The translations under genes were made by a program, and so were the position numbers. The notes beneath the pieces are model-generated. The model saw only the letters and a list, made by a program, of their open reading frames with translations, was not told the origin of the DNA and ran no database searches. This document shows, piece by piece, positions 5,692-7,415 of a stretch of 7,415 nucleotides of DNA. Source of the DNA: Parabacteroides sp. (lineage in GTDB: Bacteria > Bacteroidota > Bacteroidia > Bacteroidales > Tannerellaceae). Position 1 is the first letter of the stretch. Every line of letters begins with the position of its first letter. The stretch covers positions 4,930 through 12,344 of the forward strand of contig DXRF01000065.1 of the NCBI GenBank assembly GCA_019411205.1, written 5' to 3'.

Positions 5692-6618
5692 TCAGACCAC
5701 CCGTAACCCCGCTTGCAGTGTACGCATTTCTTTTGGAACAGATTTTCGGATGCTTTCGATCAGAATGCCGGCGACCGAGTGCCGGATAAAATCTTTGCGG
5801 GTTACCCAGACGATTTCACGTGCCGGTTTGGGGATGGCAAACGGGCGTATCAGTTCTTTCTGCTGTTCGCTTAACTGATAGGTAGCCAGCTCAGGAATGA
5901 AAGTGACGCCGTTACCGCTTTCTACCATACGCATAAAAGTCTCCAGGCTTCCCAAACGATAAGCTGCCTGGCGGAGTTTGACCTTTTCCATTTGGCAGAA
6001 ACGCATCAGCTGATCGCGGAAACAATGTCCTTCATCCAGTAACCAAAGACGTTCGTCGCTGATATCGGCGGAGCGGATCATCTCTTTCTTGAACACGCTT
6101 TCGTTGCGGGCCACGTAAGCATAAAACTGTTCGTAATATAGGATGTCTCCCTGTAGCTGCATCTCTGTCGGATGGTTCGCGATGATGGCTGCGTCTATCT
6201 CACCGTTCAGGAGAGCTTTCGTCGTAGGAGCCGTTTGCATTTCCAGGATGCGGATATCCAGATCAGGATGCTTCTCTGATATTTGCTGGAAAAAGCGGGG
6301 AAGCAGATAAGGAGCGATCGTCGGTAATACGGCGAGGCGGAACGTACCTTTCAAAGATTGCTCTTCTTCGTTTACGATATCTTTAATCAGAGAAGTCTGG
6401 TAGAGGACTACGCGTGCCTGGTCGATCACCTTACGGCCGGCAGGGGTAGGGCTGACCGGTTGGATATTGCGGTCGAAAAGTTTCACGCCCAGTTCATCTT
6501 CCAGTTTCTGGATCATCATGCTTAATGTCGGTTGAGTTACGCGGCAATGTTCTGCCGCTTTGGCAAAATGGCGGTAGGTGTCTACAGCCAGGATGTATTC
6601 GAGTTGTTGTATATTCAT
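5692..6618 (-). CDS. oxyR: Hydrogen-peroxide-sensing LysR-type activator OxyR
   Basis: A 308-residue LysR-type regulator. The N-terminal winged helix-turn-helix is MNIQQLEYILAVDTYRHF, AKAAEHCRVTQPTLSMMIQK and LEDELGVKLFDR (1-50). The LysR substrate domain spans about 90-300. The redox-centre segment LLDEGHCFRDQLMRFC places cysteines at 199 and 208, the same spacing and numbering as the disulphide-forming pair of E. coli OxyR, so this is a true peroxide sensor and not just a LysR relative. Oxidised OxyR activates catalase, peroxiredoxin and dps genes; in Bacteroides fragilis dps is known to be OxyR-dependent. An upstream in-frame ATG at 6750 would add 44 hydrophobic, non-conserved residues. 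The ATG at 6618 begins exactly at the LysR consensus and is chosen. It is divergent from dps, with a probable OxyR operator between them. Confidence 0.95.
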   Translation of the reverse strand: MNIQQLEYILAVDTYRHFAKAAEHCRVTQPTLSMMIQKLEDELGVKLFDRNIQPVSPTPAGRKVIDQARVVLYQTSLIKDIVNEEEQSLKGTFRLAVLPTIAPYLLPRFFQQISEKHPDLDIRILEMQTAPTTKALLNGEIDAAIIANHPTEMQLQGDILYYEQFYAYVARNESVFKKEMIRSADISDERLWLLDEGHCFRDQLMRFCQMEKVKLRQAAYRLGSLETFMRMVESGNGVTFIPELATYQLSEQQKELIRPFAIPKPAREIVWVTRKDFIRHSVAGILIESIRKSVPKEMRTLQAGLRVV

Positions 6619-6661
6619 ATTCTTTAGTTTGTTGTTAGGGATTCTATATTGATAATTTTTA

Positions 6662-6669
6662 CGAAGATA
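6662..6669 (-). promoter_or_regulatory. Tentative -7 element of oxyR
   Basis: On the - strand TATCTTCG differs by one base from TAnnTTTG and lies 43 bp before the oxyR ATG, a usual distance. No clear -33 box is found. Between this element and the dps regulatory sites (about 6670-6785) I see AT-rich DNA with a short palindrome, ACATATATGT (6697-6706), and no gene. Confidence 0.3.
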
Positions 6670-6799
6670 GAAAAAAATCATGAAATATGATGCGATACAT
6701 ATATGTTTTGAAAAAAGCAGGCCGGATGAAATAATTGTGTAAAAAAACATGTTGTTGTGTCTCCGGTATTGGGTCGGTAATCTGTTCTATCGAGGTATG

Positions 6800-6835
6800 A
6801 TAGAGTATGTCTATTCAGGTATAGAAATTATCTGT
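6800..6835. promoter_or_regulatory. Probable OxyR operator upstream of dps
   Basis: Four half-sites are arranged as ATAG (6800-6803), N7, CTAT (6811-6814), N6, ATAG (6821-6824), N7, CTGT (6832-6835). The published OxyR motif is ATAG-N7-CTAT-N7-ATAG-N7-CTAT, so three half-sites match exactly, the fourth has one mismatch, and the central spacer is one base short. Half-sites recur every 10-11 bp, on one face of the helix, as needed for an OxyR tetramer. The last half-site touches the dps -33 box, the usual position for OxyR activation. An extra CTATC (6787-6791) lies just upstream, forming an inverted repeat with GATAG (6799-6803). Confidence 0.65.
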
Positions 6836-6866
6836 TTGACAGGAACTTATATCTGATGTATCTTTG
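6835..6866 (+). promoter_or_regulatory. dps promoter (-33 TTTG, -7 TATCTTTG)
   Basis: TTTG (6835-6838) and TATCTTTG (6859-6866) are separated by 20 bp, a near-ideal Bacteroidetes primary-sigma promoter and the best one in this window. Transcription should start near 6872, giving a leader of about 40 nt that is A-rich with little structure, a pattern common before highly expressed Bacteroides genes. The -33 box abuts the OxyR array. Confidence 0.75.
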
Positions 6867-6914
6867 CAGTACAAGAAAAACAAAAAAGTATAACAATTAA
6901 AAAAGTAAAGTATT

Positions 6915-7403
6915 ATGAAGACATTAGATTATATCCATTTGGACGCAGTTGCAGCAGGCAAAGTAGTTGAAGCATTACAACAGTTATTAGCCGACTATCA
7001 AGTATTCTATACAAACCTTCGTGGTTTTCACTGGAACATCAAAGGACATGGTTTCTTTGTCCTTCACAGCAAATTCGAAGATATGTATAATGATGCCGCC
7101 GAAAAGGTGGATGAACTGGCTGAGCGTATCCTGATGTTGGGTGGTGTTCCGGTCAACAAATTCAGTGAATATCTGAAAGTTGCCAAAGTGAAGGAGGTAT
7201 CGGGCGTATCTTGTGCGGACGAAGCGTTGGAAAACGTTCTGAACACTTACGGCCACTTTATTGCCGAAGAACGTAAATTGCTTTCTCTGGCTTCCGAATC
7301 CGGAGACGAAGCGACAGTAGCTTTGATGAGCGATTATTTGAAGGAACAGGAAAAATTGGTTTGGATGTTAGTAGCTTACTCTTCTTGTGACTGTAAGAAA
7401 TAA
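6915..7403 (+). CDS. dps: Dps: DNA-protecting, iron-storing mini-ferritin
   Basis: A 162-residue Dps/ferritin-like four-helix protein expected to form a hollow dodecamer that oxidises Fe(II) with hydrogen peroxide and stores the iron, limiting Fenton damage. The inter-subunit ferroxidase ligands are all present: H39 in GFHWNIKG, then H51 and E55 in LHSKFED, then D66 and E70 in VDELAERI. LGGVPVNKFSEYL follows, as in other Dps proteins. The N-terminus is short and lacks the lysine-rich DNA-binding tail of E. coli Dps, so DNA binding by that route is unlikely. The C-terminus ends in SSCDCKK, adding two cysteines to C100. The ATG at 6915 is the natural start, with no strong Shine-Dalgarno sequence. 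Its position opposite oxyR and the operator and promoter before it point to peroxide-induced expression. Confidence 0.96.
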   Translation: MKTLDYIHLDAVAAGKVVEALQQLLADYQVFYTNLRGFHWNIKGHGFFVLHSKFEDMYNDAAEKVDELAERILMLGGVPVNKFSEYLKVAKVKEVSGVSCADEALENVLNTYGHFIAEERKLLSLASESGDEATVALMSDYLKEQEKLVWMLVAYSSCDCKK

Positions 7404-7415
7404 TAAGTATGTAAG

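Noticed and set aside
5547..5700. Cobalamin riboswitch before the GNAT-cobQ operon
   Set aside because: The predicted leader is only about 30 nt, and nothing resembling the B12-box or a multi-stem aptamer is seen.
6619..6750. N-terminal extension of OxyR starting at the upstream ATG (6750)
   Set aside because: The 44 extra residues are hydrophobic and aromatic, cover the AT-rich intergenic promoter region, and precede the exact LysR-family start MNIQQLEYI.
1..7415. CRISPR array, tRNA/rRNA gene, insertion sequence or integration site
   Set aside because: I saw no regularly spaced repeats, cloverleaf-like or rRNA sequence, transposase or integrase frames, or terminal repeats in the window.

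Overview
The window looks like chromosomal DNA from a gut Bacteroidales bacterium, most likely Parabacteroides or Bacteroides. The reasons are a GH92 mannosidase, a UpxY-type NusG paralogue, promoter-like TAnnTTTG (-7) elements in place of sigma70 boxes, mostly absent Shine-Dalgarno sequences, and a divergent oxyR-dps pair. The genus is an inference; no rRNA or other marker gene is present.

Layout: (1) 1-1025 (+) is the C-terminal part of a GH92 alpha-mannosidase whose start lies outside the window. (2) It converges on an orphan soluble GAF-PAS histidine kinase (1087-2835, -); a hairpin with U-tracts in both directions lies between them. (3) A 165-bp divergent promoter region separates the kinase from a UpxY/NusG-like antitermination factor (3001-3513, +), which stands alone without capsule genes. 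(4) That gene runs tail-to-tail, with only 9 bp between, into cobQ (3523-5046, -). cobQ is translationally coupled by an ATGA overlap to an upstream GNAT acetyltransferase (5043-5546, -), giving a two-gene operon with its own promoter. (5) After a hairpin terminator comes oxyR (5692-6618, -), divergent from dps (6915-7403, +) across a 296-bp intergenic region.

Functional links: the clearest is the peroxide-defence module. OxyR keeps both redox cysteines (C199 and C208). Directly upstream of, and touching, the dps -33 box is a four-part array ATAG-N7-CTAT-N6-ATAG-N7-CTGT that closely resembles the known OxyR operator, followed by a near-consensus Bacteroidetes promoter. Dps has the full ferroxidase residue set. 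The GNAT-cobQ pairing suggests co-expression but no obvious shared pathway. The kinase and the UpxY protein are regulators whose partners are not in the window.

Most genes belong to well-known families. I do not see an undescribed multi-gene system. The most useful observations are regulatory: the OxyR operator, palindromes at two promoters, a possibly leaderless UpxY message and a coupled cobQ start. There is also a small tandem duplication inside CobQ.
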